DNA of 64,000 nucleotides from Oscillospiraceae bacterium (lineage in GTDB: Bacteria; Bacillota_A; Clostridia; Oscillospirales; WRJC01), in contig WRJC01000007.1 of the NCBI GenBank assembly GCA_009782405.1, positions 1-64,000 of the forward strand, written 5' to 3'. Positions 23,194-31,986 of the stretch are shown piece by piece (within the stretch, counting starts at the first letter, position 1; the number at the start of each line of letters is the position of its first letter). Under the pieces are notes generated by a model that had not been told where the DNA came from, made no database searches, and was given only the letters and a program-made list of their open reading frames with translations. A program made the position numbers and the translations under genes.

Positions 23194-25323
23194 TCAGTCA
23201 AAAATCGGGTTGATCTTGAAATTCACGAATTGTTCGTCTTGTGCGTCGGTTTGCCCATGAGTCAAATCGCCCGTTGTTCTGTACTGGCCATTTGGAGCAA
23301 TTTCGCGCGCTTTTACGTTGTCGCGGAAATACAGATCGAATATGGATTCAAGCTCTGATTTTATGTGTTCGTCGAAGATCGGGGCGGCGATTTCGAGGCG
23401 CCTCGAAGTATTCCTGGTCATCAAATCGGCGGAGCTTATGTACACGCCGCTGTTTTTGAATATGAATATGCGCGAATGTTCCAAAAATCTCCCAACCACG
23501 CTTTTAACTTTTATATTTTCGGTTTTTCCGGGAATCCCGGGCAAAAGGCAGCATATCCCCCGAATCAAAAGATCCGTCTTCACTCCGCTTTGGGAAGCCT
23601 TCACCAATTCTTCTATTATTTCTTTGTCTGTGAGGGAATTCATTTTCAATTTTATGTACCCGATTTTGCCCGCCGACACATTTTCGGCCTCGGCGCGGAT
23701 GAATTTTATTATTTCGCTTTTCAAATGCAGCGGTGCGACGAGCAAACACTTATAATCGTCGATCGGATTGGCCGTTGTTATCGAGTTGAAAAATTTCATC
23801 GCGTCCTGGCCTATGTTTTCGTCAGAAGTCACAATGCCCACGTCGGTGTATAGTTTGGCGGTTTTTTCGTTGTAGTTCCCCGTCCCTATGTGGGTGATGT
23901 ATTTTATTTCGTTTCCGGATTTTTTGGTGATGAGCGTTATTTTGGAATGGATTTTGTATTCGTCTATCCCATATATGACGTTGCAACCCGCTTCTTCGAG
24001 CCTTTTTGACCAGTTTATGTTGTTTTCCTCATCAAAGCGCGCCTGGAGTTCTACCACCGCCGTGACGTCTTTTCCCTCTTCGGCGAGCCGGCACAGATAG
24101 TTTATAATCTGCGAATTTTCGCCGAGCCTGTAAAGAGTTATTTTCACGCTCACAATTTCCGGATCGTAAACCGATTCCTCCAAAAGCTTGAGGTACGCTT
24201 TGATCGTGTGGCGGGGAAAATGCAAAAATATGTCTTTTCCCGATTCAACCGTTTTTATAAATGAATTCGCCCCGTCGATTTTTTTCGGGAATATCGGGGT
24301 TATAGGCCGATACGACATATCCTGGCTCACGATCTGCCTGTCCGTTTTTTCTATCTTGTCCTTGAGCCGGAAAATGAAACTCAAGTCCAACGGGGCATTG
24401 GTGACAAAAACCTGCTCCGCGCTCAAGTTCAATTTTTGGCACAAATATTTTTTCAGGGCGTTTAACCTGTTTTTATAGGCGTCGAATACCTGGAGCCTGA
24501 CGGGGGCGAGTTTCCCTCTTTTTTTCAATATTTCGTTCATGTACGCCCTGTAGTCGATGTTTATGCCCGAGCCTTCATAGTCGGCAAACGAATTTTCGAC
24601 GGTCATGTCGGCGTTGCGAGTTATCCTTATTATGAATTTCGAAATGATTTTATGCTTTGCGAAAAGCTCTTTGGCGTAACGGTATATGAGATCTTCTGAC
24701 AATATGTATTTGTAGCCGGCTTGTTTTTCACCGGGATCGCATGGGATCTTGATTATCCTCTCTATGTTTTTGTTTTGGGATATTATGCCGTATGAATTTT
24801 TTTCGTTGCGGGCCATTTCCAAAATTATGTATATCTGTTTATTGAACAAATGGGGGAAAGGGTGTTTTGAGTCTATTATCTGCGGGGAAAGCAGCGGCAT
24901 GATTTCCCGCCTGAAATAATTTTTGAGCCACTTTTTTTCGCTGTCGTTGAGGTTTTCAAACTTGCAATATTTAATGTTTTTTTCTTCGAGCAAAGCGGTG
25001 GTTTTCCAAAACGTCAGGTCTGCTTCCGCGCATGGGCTTTTTGTGGCGGCGAAAATTTCCCCGAGTTGTTTTTCGGGGCTCCATCCGGTTTTGTTGTCGT
25101 TGAGGGCTTCGTCGCAGAGCAGGGATTTTTCATACAGGCTGCCCACCCTGATCATGTAAAATTCGTCGAGGTTGGAATGGAATATGGCGATGAACTTATA
25201 TTTTTCCAACAGCGGGACTTCATTGTCATTCGATTCCTCCAGCACCCTTTTGTTGAAATTCAAAAAAGACAATTCCCTGTTGGCGAAATAATCTTTATGG
25301 CTTTTGTTATCATTTTCTTTCAT
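23194..25323 (-). CDS. ppk1: Polyphosphate kinase
   Basis: 709 residues, normal length. It makes and degrades polyphosphate from ATP. The N-terminal domain opens with YFANRELSFLNFNKRVLEE. The two catalytic histidines fit His459 in DEYKIHSKI (phosphorylated site) and His478 in THIGTGNYNEKTAKLYTD, 19 residues apart as in the E. coli enzyme. It is followed upstream by an XRE regulator gene on the same strand at a 31-base distance, so the two may be co-transcribed. Its link with the pst operon at the window end is functional only. Confidence 0.95.
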   Translation of the reverse strand: MKENDNKSHKDYFANRELSFLNFNKRVLEESNDNEVPLLEKYKFIAIFHSNLDEFYMIRVGSLYEKSLLCDEALNDNKTGWSPEKQLGEIFAATKSPCAEADLTFWKTTALLEEKNIKYCKFENLNDSEKKWLKNYFRREIMPLLSPQIIDSKHPFPHLFNKQIYIILEMARNEKNSYGIISQNKNIERIIKIPCDPGEKQAGYKYILSEDLIYRYAKELFAKHKIISKFIIRITRNADMTVENSFADYEGSGINIDYRAYMNEILKKRGKLAPVRLQVFDAYKNRLNALKKYLCQKLNLSAEQVFVTNAPLDLSFIFRLKDKIEKTDRQIVSQDMSYRPITPIFPKKIDGANSFIKTVESGKDIFLHFPRHTIKAYLKLLEESVYDPEIVSVKITLYRLGENSQIINYLCRLAEEGKDVTAVVELQARFDEENNINWSKRLEEAGCNVIYGIDEYKIHSKITLITKKSGNEIKYITHIGTGNYNEKTAKLYTDVGIVTSDENIGQDAMKFFNSITTANPIDDYKCLLVAPLHLKSEIIKFIRAEAENVSAGKIGYIKLKMNSLTDKEIIEELVKASQSGVKTDLLIRGICCLLPGIPGKTENIKVKSVVGRFLEHSRIFIFKNSGVYISSADLMTRNTSRRLEIAAPIFDEHIKSELESIFDLYFRDNVKAREIAPNGQYRTTGDLTHGQTDAQDEQFVNFKINPIFD

Positions 25324-25354
25324 TTTTTGACATCTCTTTTAATTGGCTTGAGTA

Positions 25355-26230
25355 TTATTTTTTGTTCTGTTCGGCGTACAACTCCAAAATTTTGGAGCTG
25401 TACAGGTGAGCGTTTTTGTAATCTTCGGTTTTTACGAAAACCTTTTCGAACATCTTGTACAAATCCCTTTTGTAGGGATGCTTGGCAAAAATTTCCAAAT
25501 ATTCTTCGGCTTCGCGCAAATAGTTCAAAGCTTCCTGCGTTTCGCCCGTTTTTTGCGCCCTGTTAGCCGCGAGTATGTTTTGCCTGCATATCCCGTTTTC
25601 GTCAAAGCTCTTTTTTGCGAAATTGTCGGAACTGAGTCCGTTTTGTTTCGCGGACTTGTATTCTTCACCGTTTTCCGCAAAAACGGGCTGGCACAAAAAT
25701 TTGTACAGTTCCGCCTGGCGCCGAATTTGCTTGCCCGCAGCGAATTCGCCCAAGACATTCGCGCCGGATTCGGATTTTTTGCAATATTCAATGCATTTGC
25801 CTTTTTCCCCGTTGGAAAAACATTCGACCGCCGCTTCCATGCAAGCAAACCCAAAAAGCATGGCGTTTTCCTTTTTTTCGATTATCTGAGGGTTGTTTTC
25901 GGCTATGTCTATGTATTTTTGATAATCTCCGTCGAAATATACTTTCCTCGCCTTGATGCTTATAGTCTCGATGTCGTCGAATTCATAATTTTTATTGAAT
26001 TTTTCGTCATTTTCCCCCACCATGAGAAAAGAAAGCGGCACTTCGAGGCTATCGGCTATTTGCTGAAGCGTTTTTATGGACGGGCTTGCGATATCGTTTT
26101 CGATCTGGCTCAGCATATTGCGGGTTATATAGTCACCCACGAGTTCCTGCTGGGTTATTTTTTTGTCTATCCTTATCTGGCGTATTTTTTTGCCTAAACT
26201 CAATTCTTTTATTCTATTTGCGTCTCCCAT
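25355..26230 (-). CDS. XRE-family regulator with TPR-like C-terminal domain
   Basis: 291 residues. The helix-turn-helix is at about 13-67 (LGKKIRQIRIDKKITQQELVGDYITRNMLSQIEND). The rest is all-helical with paired-helix repeats, as in regulators that sense a peptide or protein through tetratricopeptide-like repeats (RNPP/Rgg-like architecture). A 9-base perfect inverted repeat overlaps its own promoter, so autoregulation is likely. It lies upstream of ppk1 on the same strand and might control it. The ligand is unknown. Confidence 0.8.
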   Translation of the reverse strand: MGDANRIKELSLGKKIRQIRIDKKITQQELVGDYITRNMLSQIENDIASPSIKTLQQIADSLEVPLSFLMVGENDEKFNKNYEFDDIETISIKARKVYFDGDYQKYIDIAENNPQIIEKKENAMLFGFACMEAAVECFSNGEKGKCIEYCKKSESGANVLGEFAAGKQIRRQAELYKFLCQPVFAENGEEYKSAKQNGLSSDNFAKKSFDENGICRQNILAANRAQKTGETQEALNYLREAEEYLEIFAKHPYKRDLYKMFEKVFVKTEDYKNAHLYSSKILELYAEQNKK

Positions 26231-26249
26231 AACAAATCCCCTGCCAAAA

Positions 26250-26274
26250 TTAAAGTAAATACAACTTACTTTAA
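26250..26274 (-). promoter_or_regulatory. Palindromic operator at the XRE gene start site
   Basis: TTAAAGTAA (26250-26258) and TTACTTTAA (26266-26274) are perfect inverted arms with a 7-base centre. The repeat touches the -10 hexamer and covers the likely transcription start of the XRE gene, a typical repressor site. The centre-to-centre distance suits a dimer. Confidence 0.75.
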
Positions 26275-26302
26275 GTATATGCGATATAAATCAAAATGTC
26301 AA
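26274..26302 (-). promoter_or_regulatory. Promoter of the XRE/ppk1 unit
   Basis: Minus-strand TTGACA (26297-26302) and TATACT (26274-26279) are 17 bases apart, just upstream of the palindrome. Confidence 0.8.
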
Positions 26303-26340
26303 GCGCATTGTAACAATTCATAAAAAATTTACAGATTTGA

Positions 26341-27021
26341 TTATAGCGCGCAGTATATTTCAAGATACCGTTCCATTTTGTCCTTTTGTTCCAGATCCAA
26401 TATTATTTTTCCGTCTATCTCCCTGTTGTACAAAAAATCTATTATTTCGCGAACATTTATAATCGAATGGACTTCAATCCCGAATTCTTCTTTTATTTCC
26501 TGCGGCGCGGTTTTTCCGTTATATCCGACTTCAAGCCGGTCGGCCAATATGAACATATCTTTTATTGTGAGGTTTGCGCTGCTTTTCAAAAGCGGGACGA
26601 TTTCCCTAACCTGCGTACCCGCAGTGACCACATCCTCGATTATAACCACCCTGTCGCCTTCCGACATAGAAGCGCCCACGAACATCCCGCCTTCGCCGTG
26701 GTCTTTTATTTCTTTCCTGTTAAAGCAGTACTGCTTGTTTGCGCCGTATTTCCGGTAAAGCGCGCCTGCGGCAGAAATGCACAGGGGTATCCCCTTGTAG
26801 GCGGGCCCGAACAAAATATCGAAATCTTCCTTCACGGTTTCGGTGGACATAATGCAGTCGGCGTAAAAATTCCCCAAAATCTCGATATGCTCGCCGCTTT
26901 TAAAACTTCCCGCATTTATGAAATACGGAGATTTGCGGCCGCTTTTCGTGGTGAAGTCTCCGAATTTGAGCGCCCCGGCCCGAACTAAAAATAATATGAG
27001 ATCTTCTTTGAATTTGAGCAT
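26341..27021 (-). CDS. pyrE: Orotate phosphoribosyltransferase
   Basis: 226 residues. It makes OMP from orotate and PRPP in pyrimidine synthesis. The PRPP loop VVIIEDVVTAGTQ is present, with FTTKSGRKSPYFINAG near the start. The open frame extends about 140 codons upstream with non-homologous sequence. The ATG at 27021 has GGAGGATAG eight bases before it and gives the family's usual N terminus, so the shorter form is right. No other pyr gene is nearby. Confidence 0.93.
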   Translation of the reverse strand: MLKFKEDLILFLVRAGALKFGDFTTKSGRKSPYFINAGSFKSGEHIEILGNFYADCIMSTETVKEDFDILFGPAYKGIPLCISAAGALYRKYGANKQYCFNRKEIKDHGEGGMFVGASMSEGDRVVIIEDVVTAGTQVREIVPLLKSSANLTIKDMFILADRLEVGYNGKTAPQEIKEEFGIEVHSIINVREIIDFLYNREIDGKIILDLEQKDKMERYLEIYCAL

Positions 27022-27091
27022 TGTTCTATCCTCCATTTGTTTTGTCCCAAATATTATATTCCGAAAAAATGACAAAATTAAAAAATAAAAC

Positions 27092-27120
27092 TTGACAAAA
27101 TGTATACAATATTTTAAAAT
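27092..27120 (+). promoter_or_regulatory. Promoter of the WG-repeat gene
   Basis: TTGACA (27092-27097), 17-base spacer, TAAAAT (27115-27120), about 38 bases before the ATG at 27158. Confidence 0.75.
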
Positions 27121-27157
27121 ATAATGTATGTGATTTATTTTTTGGCAGGTGAAATTT

Positions 27158-28354
27158 ATGCAAAGCAAAAAACGGAACAAAAAATTCAAAAACAACGATT
27201 TATTGATTTTGGTCAGCGTCATAATATTCATGGCATGCGTGAGCCTGCTTGCGGGGATCCTTCCAAAAAACGACAAACCAAAGCTAATCGGGTTTTCATT
27301 CATGGAAAACGACAAATTCGGCTTTATGGACAAAACCGGAAAAATAAAAATCCCGGCAATGTACGACGAGAGGATATATTCCTTTTCCGAGAAGCTCGCC
27401 GCCGTGAGCTTGAATGGCAAACACGGATATATAGACAAAACGGGGGAGCAAAAAATAAAAATGGAGTTCGATTCGGCCCGGAGTTTTTCGGAAAAATTCG
27501 CAGTCGTGTCAATCGATGGAAATTACGGCTATATAAATGCAAACGGAAATTTCGAAATCCCGGCGCAATTCGAAGACGCCCGCAGTTTCCACGATGGATT
27601 GGCCGCCGTAAAAATCGGCGGAGTGTGGGGATACATAGACAAAAAGGGATCGATAAAGATAAATCCGCAATACAGCGCCGCGGCGAATTTTTCAAACGGA
27701 TTGGCGGCGGTGGAAAAAGACGGTTTTTGGGGTATCATCAATAAAAAGGGCGCAATCATAGCCGAAATCGAATATCAGGAAATATCCAAATCTTTTGCCG
27801 ATTCGCTTATTTTGGCAAAAAAAGGCGAATATTACGGGTATATTGACAAAAAGGGGAATTTGGCCATCGATTTCAATTATGGGGATGCGGCTCCCTTTTC
27901 GGAAAATTTGGCCAAAACAAGCCAAAACGGGTTGTATGGCTACATAGACAAAAAAGGAAATTTTGCAATATACGGCGCATATTCTGAATGTTCCGACTTT
28001 TCGGAAGGGCTGGCTTTCGCCGCGGCTTCCGGGACGGAAGGGATTCCTTCCTATTTTGTCATAGACAAAAAGGGCTCAATAATCATGAGCGCGCAGTTTA
28101 CCGGTTACAGAAATTTCAAAAACGGGTTCGCGGCGGTTTCCATCGGGGATAAATGGGGAATAATCGACAAAAAAGGCAGTTATGTCGTAAACCCACAGTA
28201 TTACGCGATATCGGATTTCGAATCGGGGCTGGCGATCGTGAGGCTTGAAAACAAAGTCGGGGTTATCGACAAAAAGGGGGGCATAGCAATAGAAATAAAA
28301 TACGAAAACAACGATTCGCTAAATTATTACGGCCTTTCGATGGTGATGGAATGA
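27158..28354 (+). CDS. WG-repeat (KWG) membrane-anchored protein
   Basis: 398 residues. A basic N terminus and one transmembrane helix (DLLILVSVIIFMACVSLLAGIL) are followed by about ten WG-type repeats of 30-40 residues with the core YGYIDKKGN (variants GFMDKTGKI, WGIINKKGA, VGVIDKKGG). These repeats form a beta-propeller-like or solenoid surface, usually for protein binding. It is exported or faces outside. The ATG at 27158 is preferred over the GTG at 27149 because the AGGTGA site overlaps that GTG. Function unknown. Confidence 0.85.
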   Translation: MQSKKRNKKFKNNDLLILVSVIIFMACVSLLAGILPKNDKPKLIGFSFMENDKFGFMDKTGKIKIPAMYDERIYSFSEKLAAVSLNGKHGYIDKTGEQKIKMEFDSARSFSEKFAVVSIDGNYGYINANGNFEIPAQFEDARSFHDGLAAVKIGGVWGYIDKKGSIKINPQYSAAANFSNGLAAVEKDGFWGIINKKGAIIAEIEYQEISKSFADSLILAKKGEYYGYIDKKGNLAIDFNYGDAAPFSENLAKTSQNGLYGYIDKKGNFAIYGAYSECSDFSEGLAFAAASGTEGIPSYFVIDKKGSIIMSAQFTGYRNFKNGFAAVSIGDKWGIIDKKGSYVVNPQYYAISDFESGLAIVRLENKVGVIDKKGGIAIEIKYENNDSLNYYGLSMVME

Positions 28355-28365
28355 AGGTTGCAAAA

Positions 28366-28413
28366 ACAAAAAGACGCGCTGATATGTGCAACAAACAGGC
28401 ATCTTTTTAATTT
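28366..28413. terminator. Possible terminator between convergent genes
   Basis: AAAAAGACGC and GCATCTTTTT pair at 9 of 10 positions across a loop of about 21 bases, between the WG-repeat gene and rpmB. The stem is AU-rich, so this is a weak call. Confidence 0.35.
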
Positions 28414-28439
28414 TTGCGTCCGGCTTTTGAAAACGAAAG

Positions 28440-28631
28440 TCAAAGCGCCCTTGTCACGGTCCCGTCTGTTTTTAGGCAGCGGGCGCAAACGCTGACTGTT
28501 TTGGGCGAACCTTTTACAAGCGCTTTCACTTTTCTTATATTCGGTTTCCAGGCTCTGTTTGTTTTCCTTTCGGAATGGGAAACATTGTGCCCGAAAGAAA
28601 CGCCTTTCCCGCAAAATTCACATTTTGCCAC
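28440..28631 (-). CDS. rpmB: 50S ribosomal protein L28
   Basis: 63 residues. L28 of the large subunit, zinc-binding type: CEFCGKGVSFGHNVSHS and VCARCLK provide the four cysteines. Normal length. A GGGAGG site precedes the ATG and a promoter lies at 28677-28705. Confidence 0.95.
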   Translation of the reverse strand: MAKCEFCGKGVSFGHNVSHSERKTNRAWKPNIRKVKALVKGSPKTVSVCARCLKTDGTVTRAL

Positions 28632-28676
28632 GATAAAACAACCTCCCCTCTGAAGCTAAGATGTTGATATGGTTAC

Positions 28677-28705
28677 ATTATAGCACACTTTGGAGCAAAT
28701 TGCAA
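28677..28705 (-). promoter_or_regulatory. Promoter of rpmB
   Basis: Minus-strand TTGCAA (28700-28705) and TATAAT (28677-28682) with a 17-base spacer, about 45 bases before the ATG. The TTGCAA form of the -35 recurs in this window. Confidence 0.7.
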
Positions 28706-28712
28706 GTGATTA

Positions 28713-29927
28713 TTATTCGTCGTAAAGATTTTTTTTGTTTGTTTTGAGGATGTCCATGACGCTGTCAAAATCTCCTATGTCGTCTTCTTCGGGTGAAGAG
28801 CTGTCCTTCTCCTTCTGCGTGTTTTTGGGTTGGTCGGTTCTTTGCGGGCTCTGGGGCATCGAACTTTTTTGGGGGCTGCTTGTTTGAATCGGCTGATAGG
28901 ATGGAACGTTTCTCGGCTTGTCCAGCCCGGAAAGCGAGTTTGAGCCAAGATCCGTGTCGGCTTCATATCCCCCCTCTTCAAACCCGGTCGCTATTATGGT
29001 GATTTTTATCTCGTCTTCCATTTCTTGGTCAAACGCCACGCCGAATATTATATCGGCTTCCGGGTTCGCGTCAGTTTTGACTTTTGTCATTGCGCCGTCC
29101 ACATCTTCGAGATCTATGTCCGGCGCCACGGTTATGTTTACCACTAACCTTTTTGCCCCTTTTATCGAAGTTTCGAGCAACGGTGACGAAGTCGCCATAG
29201 CAGCCGCGAATTCCGCTTTTTCTTTGCCTTTGCCGTTTCCAAGCCCCATATGGGCGATTCCCGCATTTTGCATTGCCGATTTCAAATCTGCGAAATCGAG
29301 GTTTATGTGTCCTCGGACGGTTATCAAGTCGGATATGCTCTGCACTCCCATTTTCAACACGTCGTTGGCTTTCTGGAAACCGTTCAACAGGGTGATTTTT
29401 TCTTGAGAGGCGATTTTCAGCCGTTCGTTGGGGATGACTATCAGCGAATCCACATGATGCTTGAGTTCTTCGATGCCCTTGTCCGCCTGCTGGGCTCTTT
29501 TTTGCCCTTCGAAAGCAAACGGCCTCGTGACTATCCCCACGGTGAGTATGCCCTGTTCCCTGGCCAGTTTCGAAACCACAGGCGCAGCCCCGGTTCCAGT
29601 CCCCCCTCCCATCCCGGCTGTGATGAACACCATATCGGCGCCCCTCATCGCAGTCGCTATTTCTTCCACGCTTTCCTCCGCCGCTTTTACCCCGATTTCG
29701 GGATTTCCGCCCGCTCCGTGGCCTTTCGTTATTTTTTCGCCTATGGCTATTTTTTCCGCGGCTTTGGATTCTATGAGCACTTGTTTGTCGGTGTTTATCA
29801 CCACGTAATCCACCCCGCGCACATTTTGGCCGATCATATGGTCTACCGCGTTGTTTCCCCCGCCACCTATTCCGATGACTTTTATTTTCACTCCGCTTTC
29901 ATAATTTTCCTCTAATTCAAACGACAT
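28713..29927 (-). CDS. ftsZ: Cell division protein FtsZ
   Basis: 404 residues. Tubulin-like GTPase that forms the division ring. The GTP loop [10 protein letters not shown], the N-terminal [11 protein letters not shown] and the T7 loop region are intact. The linker from about 320 on is Pro/Ser/Gln-rich. The usual FtsA/ZipA-binding C-terminal peptide is replaced by [20 protein letters not shown], and no ftsA is in the window. A GGAGGG site precedes the ATG. It follows ftsQ at 125 bases but has its own likely promoter. Confidence 0.97.
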   Translation of the reverse strand: MSFELEENYESGVKIKVIGIGGGGNNAVDHMIGQNVRGVDYVVINTDKQVLIESKAAEKIAIGEKITKGHGAGGNPEIGVKAAEESVEEIATAMRGADMVFITAGMGGGTGTGAAPVVSKLAREQGILTVGIVTRPFAFEGQKRAQQADKGIEELKHHVDSLIVIPNERLKIASQEKITLLNGFQKANDVLKMGVQSISDLITVRGHINLDFADLKSAMQNAGIAHMGLGNGKGKEKAEFAAAMATSSPLLETSIKGAKRLVVNITVAPDIDLEDVDGAMTKVKTDANPEADIIFGVAFDQEMEDEIKITIIATGFEEGGYEADTDLGSNSLSGLDKPRNVPSYQPIQTSSPQKSSMPQSPQRTDQPKNTQKEKDSSSPEEDDIGDFDSVMDILKTNKKNLYDE

Positions 29928-29975
29928 ATATGTTTCCCTCCCGAATTATTTGCTTTTGAATTGCACCCGTATACT

Positions 29976-30004
29976 ATATTAATATTTTTTTTCAAATTTT
30001 TCAA
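29976..30004 (-). promoter_or_regulatory. Likely promoter of ftsZ
   Basis: Minus-strand TTGAAA (29999-30004) and TAATAT (29976-29981) with a 17-base spacer in the AT-rich gap between ftsQ and ftsZ, about 50 bases before the start. Confidence 0.5.
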
Positions 30005-30052
30005 CTGTTTTTATGAAATTTTTCATTATTTTTTTCGAAAATTTATAAAAAA

Positions 30053-30865
30053 TTAATCAAATGTCTTGTTTTTCCCAAATTCAAGCAAATCTGATATGTT
30101 TTCAACGTATTTGAAAGACACCGCCTTGCCGTCTGTCATGTCGATTATCCCTTTGTCGTCGGCCGCAAGCTCGTTCATTATTTCAAAGGCGTTCATGATT
30201 TTCGGCGCTATATTTTCAAATATGCCAAATTTTACCAAAAACCTATCCCCGTAATTCATCGCGACTTTGAATTTGTCGCTTATGTCTATGTTTTTTATTT
30301 CCGAGAGTGCGCCGGATTCATTTTTTTCGAAAAGCTCAACTATCCCCTTCAAAAAATCATATATGTCGCCGTCCGAAAATTCGATCTTTTCGCCCAGATA
30401 GCATTTTTTTATTTCATTCGCTTCGACTGTGATGATTTCCCCGGGCAAGCCGGCTTCCCCATTTGCGGGAACTTTTATTTTGTCCATGACGTCAAATGTT
30501 TTTGAAATGACATAATAGTCCCCCCCGATCATTATCGCAAAAAAACCCCGTTCAATTTCAATTTCAATATTCAGGGTCGATGGGGGGATTTGCGTTATGT
30601 TCACGCTTTTTGCATAAGTGAGCTTCTTTTTTATCTTATTTTCCGTTTCATTCAAATTCACGCCGTACAAATCTTCCCCTATTGAAATTCCGCTCGCTTG
30701 CAAAATATCGTCGTATGAATATTTGTCGTTTTCGCTTATCTGTATGTTTTTTATTTTGAAAAAATAACTGTTGGCTAAAAACAAGAACAACGCCATCACA
30801 AAAGCGAGCACGAGAGCCGTCAAAACAACTTTTTTGATTTTAGACAAAATTATCCTGATTTTCAT
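30053..30865 (-). CDS. ftsQ: Cell division protein FtsQ/DivIB
   Basis: 270 residues. A short cytoplasmic tail, one transmembrane helix (ALVLAFVMALFLFLANSYF) and the POTRA domain with FFKIKNIQISENDKYSYDDILQASGI, followed by the beta domain. FtsQ links the septal synthase complex to FtsL and DivIC. The frame extends further 5' across murG in another phase. The ATG at 30865 overlaps the murG stop (ATGA), so this is the start. Confidence 0.88.
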   Translation of the reverse strand: MKIRIILSKIKKVVLTALVLAFVMALFLFLANSYFFKIKNIQISENDKYSYDDILQASGISIGEDLYGVNLNETENKIKKKLTYAKSVNITQIPPSTLNIEIEIERGFFAIMIGGDYYVISKTFDVMDKIKVPANGEAGLPGEIITVEANEIKKCYLGEKIEFSDGDIYDFLKGIVELFEKNESGALSEIKNIDISDKFKVAMNYGDRFLVKFGIFENIAPKIMNAFEIMNELAADDKGIIDMTDGKAVSFKYVENISDLLEFGKNKTFD

Positions 30866-31986
30866 TTTTGCTCTTTCACATCCAAAACATCCATTATTAT
30901 TCCGCGTATTTTGCTTAGCGTGTCCGGAAAAGCGAATTTGCCGATATTTTGCTCCATATCCGACAATTTTTCCGGACTTGCCATGAGTTCCTCTATTTTT
31001 CGGATCAGAATTTCCGCCGTCAGGTCTTTTTCCTCTATTATCGCAGCCGCGTTTTGCCGCTCCAGCGCTTCCGCGTTTTTGTACTGGTGGTTTTCGGCCA
31101 CATGAGGCGAGGGGACCAATATCGCCGCCTTTTTCAAAACGGCGAGTTCCGCCAAGGTCAATGCCCCCGCCCTGCATACTATGATGTCTGCCGCTGCATA
31201 ATATTTGCATATGTCATATATGTATTCGTACAAAAACAAATTATCGCAGACGCCCAAGCCTTTGTCCGCAAAAATCCGTCCGTACTGCTCATATCCCCGC
31301 GAACCTGTCACGTGGTAGTGCGTCAAGTTTTTGTTTTTTGAGTATTTGTCCATAAAATCTATCAGCGCTTCATTTATTTTTTCCGCCCCCATGCTCCCGC
31401 CAACCGACAAAATCATGAATTTTCCCGGGCTCAGCTCTTCTTTCGCTTTTTTTTGGTCTATGGAAAAAAATTCCGATTTTACGGGATTTCCGGTAAGTAT
31501 GAATTTTTCGCCCGCGCCGCCCTTGAAATATTTGCGGCTTTCTTCAAAGCTTATCATCACCCTGTCGACGAGCTTGGCGAGTGTTTTGGTCGTTATTCCC
31601 GGGAGGGCGTTCTGCTCGTGAATGACAGTGGGGATTTTTTGCTTTGCCGCAACCGCCAGTACGGGCCAGCTCACATATCCGCCGGTTCCCACGACCACAT
31701 CGGGCCCAAAATCCTTTATTATTTTTTTTGCCGCAATCTGGGAAGTGAAAGCTTTCACCGCCGCATCCAGATTCGCGAGCGAAAATTTCTTCTTTCTGCT
31801 GAAAGGGCGCACTTTCAGATGATGCAGCCTATATCCTTCGCGCGGCACCACTTTGTTTTCCAGCCCTTTTTCGGTGCCTGCGAATGCGATTTGCACATCC
31901 TTGCCCTCTTCGCGCAAATGGTTGGCGATCGCGATCGCGGGGCTGGTATGGCCCCCCGATCCGCCCCCGCTTATGAGCACGCGCAT
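30862..31986 (-). CDS. murG: UDP-GlcNAc transferase MurG
   Basis: 374 residues. It adds GlcNAc to lipid I to make lipid II on the inner membrane face. The first G-loop LISGGGSGGHTSPA, then HEQNALPGITTK, SVGGSMGA and the C-terminal AEL...HVAENHQYKNA block are all present. The ATG at 31986 has an AGGAG site and overlaps the end of ftsW by 16 bases. Its stop overlaps the ftsQ start. Confidence 0.96.
   Translation of the reverse strand: MRVLISGGGSGGHTSPAIAIANHLREEGKDVQIAFAGTEKGLENKVVPREGYRLHHLKVRPFSRKKKFSLANLDAAVKAFTSQIAAKKIIKDFGPDVVVGTGGYVSWPVLAVAAKQKIPTVIHEQNALPGITTKTLAKLVDRVMISFEESRKYFKGGAGEKFILTGNPVKSEFFSIDQKKAKEELSPGKFMILSVGGSMGAEKINEALIDFMDKYSKNKNLTHYHVTGSRGYEQYGRIFADKGLGVCDNLFLYEYIYDICKYYAAADIIVCRAGALTLAELAVLKKAAILVPSPHVAENHQYKNAEALERQNAAAIIEEKDLTAEILIRKIEELMASPEKLSDMEQNIGKFAFPDTLSKIRGIIMDVLDVKEQK

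Noticed and set aside
26341..27438. Longer pyrE product of 365 residues
   Set aside because: The extra N-terminal part is not related to the family and the internal ATG at 27021 has a proper GGAGG site.
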